A DNA stretch of 33,106 nt. Origin: Herbinix sp. (GTDB lineage Bacteria; Bacillota; Clostridia; Lachnospirales; Lachnospiraceae). The notes below the pieces were generated by a model, which made no database searches, was not told the origin of the DNA, and was given only the letters and a program-made list of their open reading frames with translations. Made by a program: the position numbers and the translations under genes. Location: the NCBI GenBank assembly GCA_028701595.1, contig JAQVQL010000004.1, positions 1-33,106 on the forward strand, read 5' to 3'. This document shows, piece after piece, positions 1-10,000 of this stretch (position 1 is the first letter of the stretch; every line of letters begins with the position of its first letter).

Positions 1-2332
1 ATCTATCATCTCTGGTCATATCTTTGAATGTAGACCAAATAGTAGTCTCTGTTGGACCATACACATTATAGATTTTTAGTGATTTATGCTTCCTTAATGT
101 GTCAAGAAGCGTGATTGGAAACGCTTCTCCACCGATAATTATTTCCTTTACTTTCTTAAGGCAAGCCAAATCCTTATCATAATTTAGAAGAAGTTGTATT
201 CTGGATGGTGTAGATTGAATGATTTCTATATTGCTCTTCTCAATGATTTGACTCAATAAGAAGGAATCCTTTTGCTGTTTTTCATCTGCCAGAACAATTT
301 TTAGTCCTTTTTGCAGTGGAAGAAAAGTCTCAAGGCCAAATATATCAAATGATACAGTAGTTAATGCAAGGATTGATTTCCCTTCTGAGAAATCTATCTT
401 CGAGGTCATCCCGACTACAAAATTGTTCACTGCACTATGTTTGATCATTACCCCTTTTGGATTGCCTGTCGATCCTGATGTGTAGATGACATATGCAAGA
501 CTTTCAGCGGAATTAATAACATCTAGATTATCCTTATCACCACTGTACAGTTTTTGATCATCCAAATTTATGTATGTTCCTTCAAAGTTAAATCGATCCA
601 TGAACTGGCTCTGTGTTATAAAGATGGATACTTTACTATCATTCATGATATAACGGACTCTTTCATCCGGATAGGCTGGATCTATTGGCAAATAAGCGCC
701 TCCGGCCTTAAGAACAGCTACCATTGCAATTATCAATTCAACCGATCTGTTTGCTACTATTGCAACAATACTATCTTCCCTAACCCCATTTTTTCTTAAT
801 ACTCTGGCAAGTTGATTCGATTTTTCATTCATCTGGTCATACGTCAGCTGTTTGTCTTTGAATACGATCGCAGTCGCATCTGGAGACTTCTTTACCTGTC
901 TCTCAATCATCTCTTGAATTGTCATCTCAGACTCATATTGCATCTTAGTATCATTAAAATCATATAAAATATGTGATGCATCTTTTTCTGTAAGCATATT
1001 GATATCACTAATTGTAACATCCATCTTGTCAGCGATAGCTTTAGCTGTTTGCTTAATACTACTTTCGATATATTTTACAAAATCTTTATCATAAACTTCT
1101 GAATTATAACTAATTTTTACTGCAAGTTCGTCACTGGCATTGACATAAATGTTGAAATCATAACTAGTCTGTTCGAAAGTGTCAACTTCATCAATCTCAA
1201 ATCCGAAAAGTCCATTACCTTTTGTTGAATTCTTCAAATCATCTTCAAGAGGATAATTTTCAAAAATGATAATATGATCTAACAGTTCATGTTTTAGTTC
1301 AGTATCTGCCTGGATCTGTGCAAGCGGAAAATAACTATATTTCTCAGCAGCTAATATAGATTTTTGCACTTGACTTAAAATATCAATGAACTTTGTTGAG
1401 CTATCACACTTTACTCGGACAGGTATTGTATTTATGAATAAACCAATCATTTTCTCGATTCCTGTCACTTCAGGAGGTCTTCCTGAAATTACTGAACCGA
1501 ATGCAATATCATCTTCATTACAATACTTATGTAATACTATAGCCCATATTGATTGGAATATTGTATTGATCGTCACCATATGCTCATTTGCGATCTCAGT
1601 TAATCTATGTGTCAGTTTTTTGTTAAATGTAAAATGAATCACTTTCTGATGATATTCGTTTGTATTGCCATTCTTTTTGATTTTTGGTATATATGCTTTC
1701 TTATTATATTCATGAAGATATTCTTTCCAATAGGATCTAGCTTCATTAGAATTTTGTTGTCCTATCCATTCAATATAGCTGCTATACGGATATTCAGGCT
1801 CCGACATTACGATTTCTTTGCCATGATCCTTTCGCTGACGATATAATTGGAATATTTCCTTAATCAGAATTCCTACGCACCAACCATCCAATATGATGTG
1901 GTGAAAACTAAAATAAATTTTATAGCGATTTGAGTCCGTTTTTAAAACAGATATTCTTATGAGCATATCCCGTGTAAGGTCGAACCCTTTTTCCTTATCT
2001 TTTTCCTTGAATTCTTTCATATATTTATCTATGTCTCTTTTCTCTAGTCCCGAGATGTCTTCATAATATATACTTGTATGTCTTTCCTTAATTACAATCT
2101 GTAAAGGTCTTTCCGTTTTTTTGTATTTGAATATAGTCCTAAGAGAATCATGTCTCTGTATTGTTAAATTAAAGCATTCTTCTAAAAGACTGACATCCAA
2201 ATCTCCTTTGATCGCGAATGCCATTTGAACAAAATAAGTTTTTGGGTCATTATTTAATATTGAGTGATATAACATTCCTTCTTGCATAGGTGTAAGAGAA
2301 TTGATATTTTTGATTTCTGCTACCTTAGCCAT
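1..2332 (-). CDS. NRPS module C-A (partial, continues past the left edge); A domain predicted to be Gly-specific
   Basis: Not in the ORF track because no stop lies in the window. Start ATG at 2332..2330 after GGGAG. Protein begins MAKVAEIKNINSLTPMQEGMLYHSI and has C motif HHIILDGWC, SYNSEVY..., A3 YVIYTSGSTGNPKGV, FDIFGLE, IIQSTPSR, IIIGGEA and NVYGPTETTIW. Code read as D-I-L-Q-I-G-V-I-W, Gly-like (cf. DILQLGLIWK). Confidence 0.93.
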   Translation of the reverse strand, partial: MAKVAEIKNINSLTPMQEGMLYHSILNNDPKTYFVQMAFAIKGDLDVSLLEECFNLTIQRHDSLRTIFKYKKTERPLQIVIKERHTSIYYEDISGLEKRDIDKYMKEFKEKDKEKGFDLTRDMLIRISVLKTDSNRYKIYFSFHHIILDGWCVGILIKEIFQLYRQRKDHGKEIVMSEPEYPYSSYIEWIGQQNSNEARSYWKEYLHEYNKKAYIPKIKKNGNTNEYHQKVIHFTFNKKLTHRLTEIANEHMVTINTIFQSIWAIVLHKYCNEDDIAFGSVISGRPPEVTGIEKMIGLFINTIPVRVKCDSSTKFIDILSQVQKSILAAEKYSYFPLAQIQADTELKHELLDHIIIFENYPLEDDLKNSTKGNGLFGFEIDEVDTFEQTSYDFNIYVNASDELAVKISYNSEVYDKDFVKYIESSIKQTAKAIADKMDVTISDINMLTEKDASHILYDFNDTKMQYESEMTIQEMIERQVKKSPDATAIVFKDKQLTYDQMNEKSNQLARVLRKNGVREDSIVAIVANRSVELIIAMVAVLKAGGAYLPIDPAYPDERVRYIMNDSKVSIFITQSQFMDRFNFEGTYINLDDQKLYSGDKDNLDVINSAESLAYVIYTSGSTGNPKGVMIKHSAVNNFVVGMTSKIDFSEGKSILALTTVSFDIFGLETFLPLQKGLKIVLADEKQQKDSFLLSQIIEKSNIEIIQSTPSRIQLLLNYDKDLACLKKVKEIIIGGEAFPITLLDTLRKHKSLKIYNVYGPTETTIWSTFKDMTRDDR

Positions 2333-2440
2333 TAATACATCTCCCTTTTATTTAAAATATTTGTGATACCTCACTAACAAAATCGTCTAATTCTTCCATA
2401 GATAAAGAATTATATGTCATATCCGATGGAGTAATTTCTG
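2267..2440 (-). other. COM-domain donor/acceptor pair between the Thr and Gly modules
   Basis: Donor tail TPSDMTYNSLSMEELDDFVSEVSQIF after the E domain; acceptor head MAKVAEIKNINSLTPMQEGMLYHS. This matches the known tyrocidine-type COM layout. Confidence 0.7.
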
Positions 2441-5400
2441 TTTTTTCTTTACTAATACAGTAACTGATGATTTCTTCCAGAATAGATTTATATATCTTAG
2501 TACATCTCTTGATATTCTCTTCTTCATATTCTTTTCTATTAAAATTAAGGCTAATATTTAGTTGGTTATGCTTAATGCACCCTGTAATCTCTAATGAATG
2601 CTGCCTCTTGACTTCTGGGCCAATCTGTTTACCTGAATTCATGTCTGATAGAGTAATCATTCCTTGCTCTTCTTGATCAGAATATTGTCCCAAATAATTA
2701 AAGCATATATCAGGATTTTGCCTAAAAACAAGATCCTGCTTATTCTCAGGTGCAGATAAGTATTTAAGGATTCCATATCCAATTCCTTTATCTGGAATGT
2801 GTCGTATCCTTTCCTTTATATGTTTGATAAAGCATCCAAGTTCTTTTCGTTCTGTAAAGTGTCCTAATTTTGTCATATCAATGAATAACGGATATACCGA
2901 AGTAAACCATCCTACCGTTCTACATATGTCTACATTATCCAGTATCTCTTCTCTTCCATGACCCTCTAGATCAATCAGTATCTTGTCTAGTCCAGACCAT
3001 TCCCTTATAGTAATACATAAAGCCGCTAGTAAGATATCATTAATCTCAGTATTATAAGCTTGATTTACATTTTGAAGAAGATGCTGGGTATCTTCCTTAG
3101 TTAAACAGAAATCAATATTCATGCTGTCTTTAAATTTACTTTCGGTAATCATATGATCTTTAGGTAAATGAATCAGTTCTTCATCCTCCAACTCTTTCCA
3201 AAAAGCGATTTGCTCTAATAATTTTTCACTATTGGAGTAAGCGTTTATTTTTTCAGACCAATCTTTATAAGAATCTGTCTTTGCTTGAAAACTTATCTGT
3301 TTATTCTGCATGCATTCTGTATATGCTGATTCGAAATCTTCCAAAATAATACGCCAGGATACACCATCCACAACCAAATGGTTTATAACAATAAGTAAAT
3401 AATCACCCTCTTCTGACTTAAATAATGCAAGCCGAACCAATGTATTACTTAATAGATTAACACTGGCTTGTATCTTCTCTGATTCTTTCTCTAATACTCT
3501 CTCAATATCACCTTTGCTATCTATTTGGATTTCTTGTAATTCAAATATTCCCTCTCGAATGCTCTGATTGATCTGATTTACTTTGCCATTGTCTATTGTG
3601 AATTTCATTCTTAATGCATCGTGATGTTCTAAGATCGCAGTAAATACCTGATTCACTATCTCCTTGTCAAATCCATCCGACTTATAAAGCAAAACTGATT
3701 GATTGAAATGCTGGTCAAATGGCATATTATGATCAAAAAACATCTTCTGTATTGGAGTAAGAGATACAGTTCCTTCTACAGGTCCTTGATGAGATCTATT
3801 ACCTGTTGCTTTGATATAACCACTCAATTGAGCTATCGTCAAATGTTGGAATAAATCTTTTATCTCCATATGAAGATCATATTTTTTTAGTCTGGATGAA
3901 ATCTGTAATGCCTTTATAGAATCTCCACCACAAGCGAAAAAATTATCATTGATTCCGACTTTACTGATTCCTAAAACTTCTTTCCAGATATTGACCAATA
4001 TTTCTTGAATCTCATCTTTCGGAGGCACATAATCAGCAACAATATTTACCTCTCCGTCTGGTTCAGGTAAAACTCTATCATCTATCTTTCCATTTAAGGT
4101 AAGCGGGAAATCTTCTAACTGTACAAAATAAGAAGGTATCATATAATCTGGTAAAACACCTAACAATTCCTCCCTGATACAATCAATCGTTATTTTCTTA
4201 GATGCCACAATATATGCACATAAATACATGCTACCACTAGGATTTTTTTTCGGTATTACAGCAACCTTTATCACTGAGTCACATCTTAATATTTGTGTCT
4301 CTATTTCTCCAATCTCTATTCTGAATCCACGTATTTTTATTTGACGATCTATTCTTCCGAGATATTCCATCTCGCCATTTTCGCACATTCTTACTAAATC
4401 ACCTGATCTATACATACGCTCTTGTACCTTATAGGGATTTGTAATGAATTTCTTGGATGTTAACTCACGCCTGTTCAAATATCCTCTCGCACAACCTTCT
4501 CCTCCAACACATAGTTCGCCTGCTACTCCGATTGGTACTAGCTTTAAGTCCTTGTCCATAATATATGTCGTTAACGTTGGAATTGCTTTCCCTATATTGC
4601 TTATATCTTCCTCAATCTCATCTTTTGTGATTTCTTTATATGTGACATGCACAGTAGTTTCAGTAATTCCATACATATTGATAAGTTTTGCAGTAGGATA
4701 CTTTTTTTTCCATCCCTTTAACATTCTAGGCTTCAAAGCCTCTCCACCAAAAATTATGTATTCTAATGCGAGGCTAATATCACTTGATTCTGCCTCACTA
4801 ATAAGATTGTAGAATGAAGAAGGTACTTGGTTGAGGACTGTTATCTTTTCATTTGCTAACACGTTTAAAAATTTTTGCGGATTGAGGGTTGTCTCTTTGG
4901 AGATTATGATGAGTTTGCCTCCATATAATAGTGCTCCATACATTTCCCAAACAGAAAAATCGAAGCAAAAAGTATGAAACATCGACCATACATCATTATC
5001 ACTAAAGTCAAAAGGCATTTTACTATTGATCAGTAGTCTTACAACATTGTAATGTTCAACTACTGTTCCTTTGGGTTTTCCTGTCGTTCCAGACGTATAG
5101 ATTACATATGCCGCACTATGTTCTGTAGCAATATTGCATAAGTCACTAGAGTCTCCCTCGTATATCGCTTCATCAAGATTAAGGATAGTCAGCTCTTGGT
5201 TTGATATTTTATAACAAACTGTCTTTTGTGATAAAATAATATTAGCTCCACAATCTGATAACGTGTAATTGATTCTCTCCTCTGGATAGTCTGGGGAAAT
5301 AGGTACATATGCACCTCCAGCTTTCAATATAGCAAGTATACCAATGATCATCTCTAGTGAGCGTTCCATAAGCATACCGACAAGAACATCTTTTTCTACA

Positions 5401-6953
5401 CCTAATTTTCTTAACTTTCTTGCAATTTGATTAGCTTTTTGATTCAGTTCTGAATACGTCAAACTTTGTCCTTCAAAAAATATAGCAGGCTTATTCGGGT
5501 GCTTTTTCACTTGCTTTTCAAATAGCTGATGAACCGTCGTGTTTTTTGGGTAATCAACCATTGTATCATTCAGATCAAACAAAAGCTTCTTCTTTTCGTT
5601 CCAGGTTAAGATATCAATCTCACTTATTTTGATTTCAGGATTCTGAATAACAGTGTTCGCTACTTGCTTCATATGTCCTTCAATCTTGTTGAGAAAGCTT
5701 TCACTATAAGCTGCTTTCTTGTATTCTATCGATACTCTTAATTCTTTTCCAGGTACGATGATCATATTAAAATCATAGCTTGTCTGTCCAAATGATTGGA
5801 TGTCATATAAACTAAAATCATACAGATTATTATCATTTTCCAAATCACTAAGCTTTTCTTCAATAGGAAGATTCTCAAAAGCAACAATATGATTCACCAA
5901 GGTTTGTTTTAATTCCGTATTATTCTGTATTTTAGATAACGGATAATAACTATGTTTTTGCGCTTTGATCGATTTATGCTGAACATCTTCCAATAATTCA
6001 GTAAACCGTTTATCTTCTTCCATCTTTATTCTGACAGGAACAGTATTGATAAATAGTCCAACCATTTTCTCGATACCTTGTAAGTCATAATGTCTGCCCG
6101 AGATGACAGAACCAAATACAACATCATCTACATTATTATATCGTTTCAGTAATATTCCCCATATTGTATGTATAAGTGTACTTATTGTTACTTTATTGTT
6201 CTTCGCCAAATCAATGAGACTGCTCGTCATTTCACTATTAATCACAAAATTTAATCTAGCATGCTTATTTTCAATAATATCTGTAGCTTCCTTTTCTTTT
6301 GGAATCATGGTCTGCTGATTATAATCGACCAAATAGTCTTTCCAAAACTTTTCAGCCTCATTTTTATCCTGTTTTTGCAGCCAACTGATATACCTACTAT
6401 ATGGATACACTTTTCCTAACTCATAATCTAGATTTTCTTGAGCAGTATTCTTGCTTAATGCATGGTAGATTTGAAAAATTTCTTTTATGACCGACCCTAG
6501 GCACCAGCCATCCATTACAATATGGTGCAACGTGATAACGATTTGATATACCTTATCTTCGAGCTGAAATGCAGAAAGCCTAATTAATAAATCATGTGTA
6601 AGATCAAACCCCTTATCCAAATCCTTTTCACAATATTGCTTTAGATATGTCTTTTGTTCTTCATTTGATATAGATAAAAGCTCTTCCCAATGAATATCAG
6701 CCTTTCTGTTATTGATTACCATTTGTATTGGTTGTTTTGCATCATCATAATTAAAAATAGTCCTTAAAATATCATATCGATTTACTACTTGCTGAAAACT
6801 ACTTTGTAACAGACTTGGTTCGAGTTCACCTTTTAATTTGAATGTCAGCTGTGTCAAATATGTATAGGGATTTTTATCAGTCATTGAATGATATAGCATT
6901 CCCTCCTGCATAGGTGTAAGAGGATATATCTTTTTAATCTCCATTTTCTGCAT
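2352..6953 (-). CDS. NRPS C-A-T-E; A domain predicted Thr-specific, C-terminal epimerase domain
   Basis: N-terminus KIYPLTPMQEGMLYHSM; C motif HHIVMDG; A3 YVIYTSGTTGKPKG; FDFSVWE, LNQVPSS, IIFGGEA, NMYGITETTVH give code DFWNIGMVH(K), Thr. T domain CGGDSIKALQ. E domain NHLVVDGVSWRIIL and GIGYGILKYL. COM-type tail TPSDMTYNSLSMEELDDFVSEVSQIF. RBS-like GGGTGGAG upstream. Confidence 0.97.
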   Translation of the reverse strand: MQKMEIKKIYPLTPMQEGMLYHSMTDKNPYTYLTQLTFKLKGELEPSLLQSSFQQVVNRYDILRTIFNYDDAKQPIQMVINNRKADIHWEELLSISNEEQKTYLKQYCEKDLDKGFDLTHDLLIRLSAFQLEDKVYQIVITLHHIVMDGWCLGSVIKEIFQIYHALSKNTAQENLDYELGKVYPYSRYISWLQKQDKNEAEKFWKDYLVDYNQQTMIPKEKEATDIIENKHARLNFVINSEMTSSLIDLAKNNKVTISTLIHTIWGILLKRYNNVDDVVFGSVISGRHYDLQGIEKMVGLFINTVPVRIKMEEDKRFTELLEDVQHKSIKAQKHSYYPLSKIQNNTELKQTLVNHIVAFENLPIEEKLSDLENDNNLYDFSLYDIQSFGQTSYDFNMIIVPGKELRVSIEYKKAAYSESFLNKIEGHMKQVANTVIQNPEIKISEIDILTWNEKKKLLFDLNDTMVDYPKNTTVHQLFEKQVKKHPNKPAIFFEGQSLTYSELNQKANQIARKLRKLGVEKDVLVGMLMERSLEMIIGILAILKAGGAYVPISPDYPEERINYTLSDCGANIILSQKTVCYKISNQELTILNLDEAIYEGDSSDLCNIATEHSAAYVIYTSGTTGKPKGTVVEHYNVVRLLINSKMPFDFSDNDVWSMFHTFCFDFSVWEMYGALLYGGKLIIISKETTLNPQKFLNVLANEKITVLNQVPSSFYNLISEAESSDISLALEYIIFGGEALKPRMLKGWKKKYPTAKLINMYGITETTVHVTYKEITKDEIEEDISNIGKAIPTLTTYIMDKDLKLVPIGVAGELCVGGEGCARGYLNRRELTSKKFITNPYKVQERMYRSGDLVRMCENGEMEYLGRIDRQIKIRGFRIEIGEIETQILRCDSVIKVAVIPKKNPSGSMYLCAYIVASKKITIDCIREELLGVLPDYMIPSYFVQLEDFPLTLNGKIDDRVLPEPDGEVNIVADYVPPKDEIQEILVNIWKEVLGISKVGINDNFFACGGDSIKALQISSRLKKYDLHMEIKDLFQHLTIAQLSGYIKATGNRSHQGPVEGTVSLTPIQKMFFDHNMPFDQHFNQSVLLYKSDGFDKEIVNQVFTAILEHHDALRMKFTIDNGKVNQINQSIREGIFELQEIQIDSKGDIERVLEKESEKIQASVNLLSNTLVRLALFKSEEGDYLLIVINHLVVDGVSWRIILEDFESAYTECMQNKQISFQAKTDSYKDWSEKINAYSNSEKLLEQIAFWKELEDEELIHLPKDHMITESKFKDSMNIDFCLTKEDTQHLLQNVNQAYNTEINDILLAALCITIREWSGLDKILIDLEGHGREEILDNVDICRTVGWFTSVYPLFIDMTKLGHFTERKELGCFIKHIKERIRHIPDKGIGYGILKYLSAPENKQDLVFRQNPDICFNYLGQYSDQEEQGMITLSDMNSGKQIGPEVKRQHSLEITGCIKHNQLNISLNFNRKEYEEENIKRCTKIYKSILEEIISYCISKEKTEITPSDMTYNSLSMEELDDFVSEVSQIF

Positions 6954-7060
6954 AACACTCCACCCTTTTATTTATGATTGATTTTATCAGTTAATGTTTT
7001 CATTAAGTCCTCTAAAGCAACTGCTGATAGTCCGCCGAAGTCATCCTCTTCTTCAATGTC
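6890..7060 (-). other. Putative COM-type donor/acceptor pair between the Phe and Thr modules
   Basis: Donor-like tail FGGLSAVALEDLMKTLTDKINHK; acceptor head MQKMEIKKIYPLTPMQEGMLYHSM. The donor resembles LSMEELDDFVSEVSQ of the next subunit. Confidence 0.5.
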
Positions 7061-10000
7061 CTCATCTAAAGCTGATTCCTCTTTTGCAATCGTTATATGT
7101 GTACAAAGTTCAGAAATAGTAGGATATTGGAATAGATCTTTCACCTCTAAGATATAGCATGCTTCTCTTAATCGTGTGCATATCTGAATTGCTTTTATGG
7201 AATCCCCACCTTTAAGGAAGAAATTGTCATCCACTCCTATCTTATCCACACCCAAAATTTCTTTCCAAATGAGCGCCATTCTTTTTTCTGCATCATTTCT
7301 TGGTTCTTGATATCCCATATCGTTATTCATATCACTGCTTATTTTTAATAACGCTTTTGTATCCACTTTGCCATTCGGTGTTAACGGAACATCGTCAATT
7401 GAAATGAAATAAGAAGGGATCATATAGTATGGTAAGCTCTTAGTTAAATAATCTCTTAACTCATTAAATGAAAGTGCTTCATCGTGGACTACATATGCAC
7501 ATAATACTTGTTCCTTATTATTATCTTCCCTTGCCATAACAACAACTTTATTAACATTAGCATGTGATAAAATAGTTGATTCTATCTCACCGATCTCAAT
7601 GCGATGTCCTCTTATCTTAACTTGGAAATCCGTTCTTCCAAGAAATTCAATATTCCCATCTGGCAACCATCTTGCCAAATCACCTGTTCTGTACATCTTA
7701 GTATGTTCTTCAAAAGGATTATCCACAAACTTCTCTAAAGTGATATCTGGTCTGTTCAGATAACCTCGTGTCAAGCCTTCGCCAGATACGCATAACTCAC
7801 CTACTACCCCAAGTAGCTGTAGCCTATTGTTCTTATCAACAATATAACATTTCATATTCGATATAGGCTTTCCAATTGGAACGGAATTATATTTCTTTAA
7901 ATCGGCTTCACTTTTCCAAATCGTCGCACACACTGTTGTTTCTGTTGGTCCATATGCATTATAGTATTCCACCTTACTGCTCCATTCGTTAACAATCTCA
8001 AAATTACTTGCTGAACCTGCTGTGATAAGCTTTCTTAAAGATTTTATATGATCCGGAATTAAATTTTGCATATAAGTTGGTGGTAATGTAGCGATTGTTA
8101 TATCATTTTCATTCATATATTCTTCAAATCTTTGATTATTTAAAATCGTGTCTCGATCTACTATATATAAAGTAGCACCAGTCAACATAGCCATAAAGCT
8201 TTCCCAAACAGATGCATCAAAAGAGACATTTGCAAATTGAAGAATTCGATCTTGATTTGTTACGCCCAGCTGTTGTCTGAAAAAAGCCTGTAAATTAGCT
8301 AATCCTCTGTTTTCAGCCATTACACCTTTCGGCTTGCCTGTTGTTCCTGAAGTATATATTACATACGCTAAATCATCTGGTCTATTGATATGCTCAAGAT
8401 TTTCTTGCTTTGTACACTCATTATCATCCAATAGACAATCTAACAATAATATCTCTCGTTTATCAGGCTTTTCGCGAATCATATCTTTATCATACATAAA
8501 TGCGATACCCTTTATCTTTTGTAATGCTTCTTTATTTGGAATATGATTATGATTATCTAACGTTTTCTTAACGAGCTCATAAAATGTCTCTTCGCCTTCA
8601 CCTAATATTGCGATATTGACATTCTTATCCTTAATTACCTCTTCATACTCACTAGTCGCATATGGTCCGCCTGCTATTATCGGCACATTTATGTTCCACT
8701 GTTTTATAAATGCTATCGTCCTATGAAAAAAGTCTCTATAAAGAGATAAGGATCTTACACCAATCATATTGGGATTAAACTCTTTCATAATAGATTTCAA
8801 TTCTTTATAATTATTGAAGTCTATCCCAGCTTTCGCAATCCTACCTGTAATATGATCCTTAAACTTATCATTTAAATAAGTTAAAAGATACATCTGTCCT
8901 AATGGAGGTTCTTTCATTACACAGACTTTATCAGTTTCATTGTTGAATTCACTTGATAAATCAAGGAAAAGAATTCTTAATGCATCCGCCTTAGCCTCAT
9001 GTTTTGGAAATACAACACTTAATTTTTCTCTAAACCTTTCCACTTTTCCATAGTTTTCTTGAATAAAGCTTGCATCACCTAGCTCTTTTCTTCCGATTCC
9101 AAAGAATTGTAGAAGTTGATCGAAATTATCTACTTTGATTGGAAGATAGCTTTGATATTTCTTAACTAACTCATCCTCAGTTAAAATCTTCTTTTGTATA
9201 GGTAATACATGTAACAGTCTTTCTTTATTTAAGAAATACTCATTTAAGAATAAAGTTTGATACTTAATCGTGAAATCCCTTGCAAATGGTAACGTATATG
9301 GTAAAGCTCTGTCAGGGAGACGTAAAGAAGCTTCTATGTTCTCTTTCGTCACTCCGTTCTCTAAAGCAATTTTTTCAATTTCTGTACCTGGATATATCTT
9401 TAACACTTCGGTTGTAGGAAAATGAAACCAGCGAATGCTCTTTATAAAATCCAAAGTCATCATAGCTTCTTCCTCAGTTTCTGTAGGGAAGCCATGCATA
9501 GTGAAAATATTCAAGATCACATTCGGATATGTAGACGCAATATATTCAGCATTTTCTTTAAATTTTTGTAAATCTAAATTCTTCTTAAGATATTTCTGCA
9601 ATCTCGGTGAAGCTGTCTCAAGCGATAATGCTAAACTTACAGTACCTGCTTTGATCATTAAGTCAATATATTCTTTTGTTAAAACATCACCTCGGACTCC
9701 ATTCGGGAAAAAAATCTGTATTTTCATATCGCTATCAATTATTTTATGAAATAGCTTTATTCCATTCTCTATATTCAGATTAAATACATCATCGATGAAA
9801 ACAAATCTACGCACACCAATATTATAGTAAATCTGTATTTCATTAAATATATGATCCGCGGAACGTGTCACATGTGTTTTTGACCAAATCCTACAACAGT
9901 ACGCACATTCAAATGGGCACCCTCTAGTCGCCTGGATAGCAATAGAATTTTTTACCATTGCTTGACCAATATAGTCACTATATTTATCATAGTCAATCAA

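Noticed and set aside
554-1846. Plus-strand ORFs of 79-83 aa in 554..1846
   Set aside because: They lie antisense to the continuous partial C-A reading frame (1..2332, minus) and have no recognisable motifs; most likely chance ORFs.
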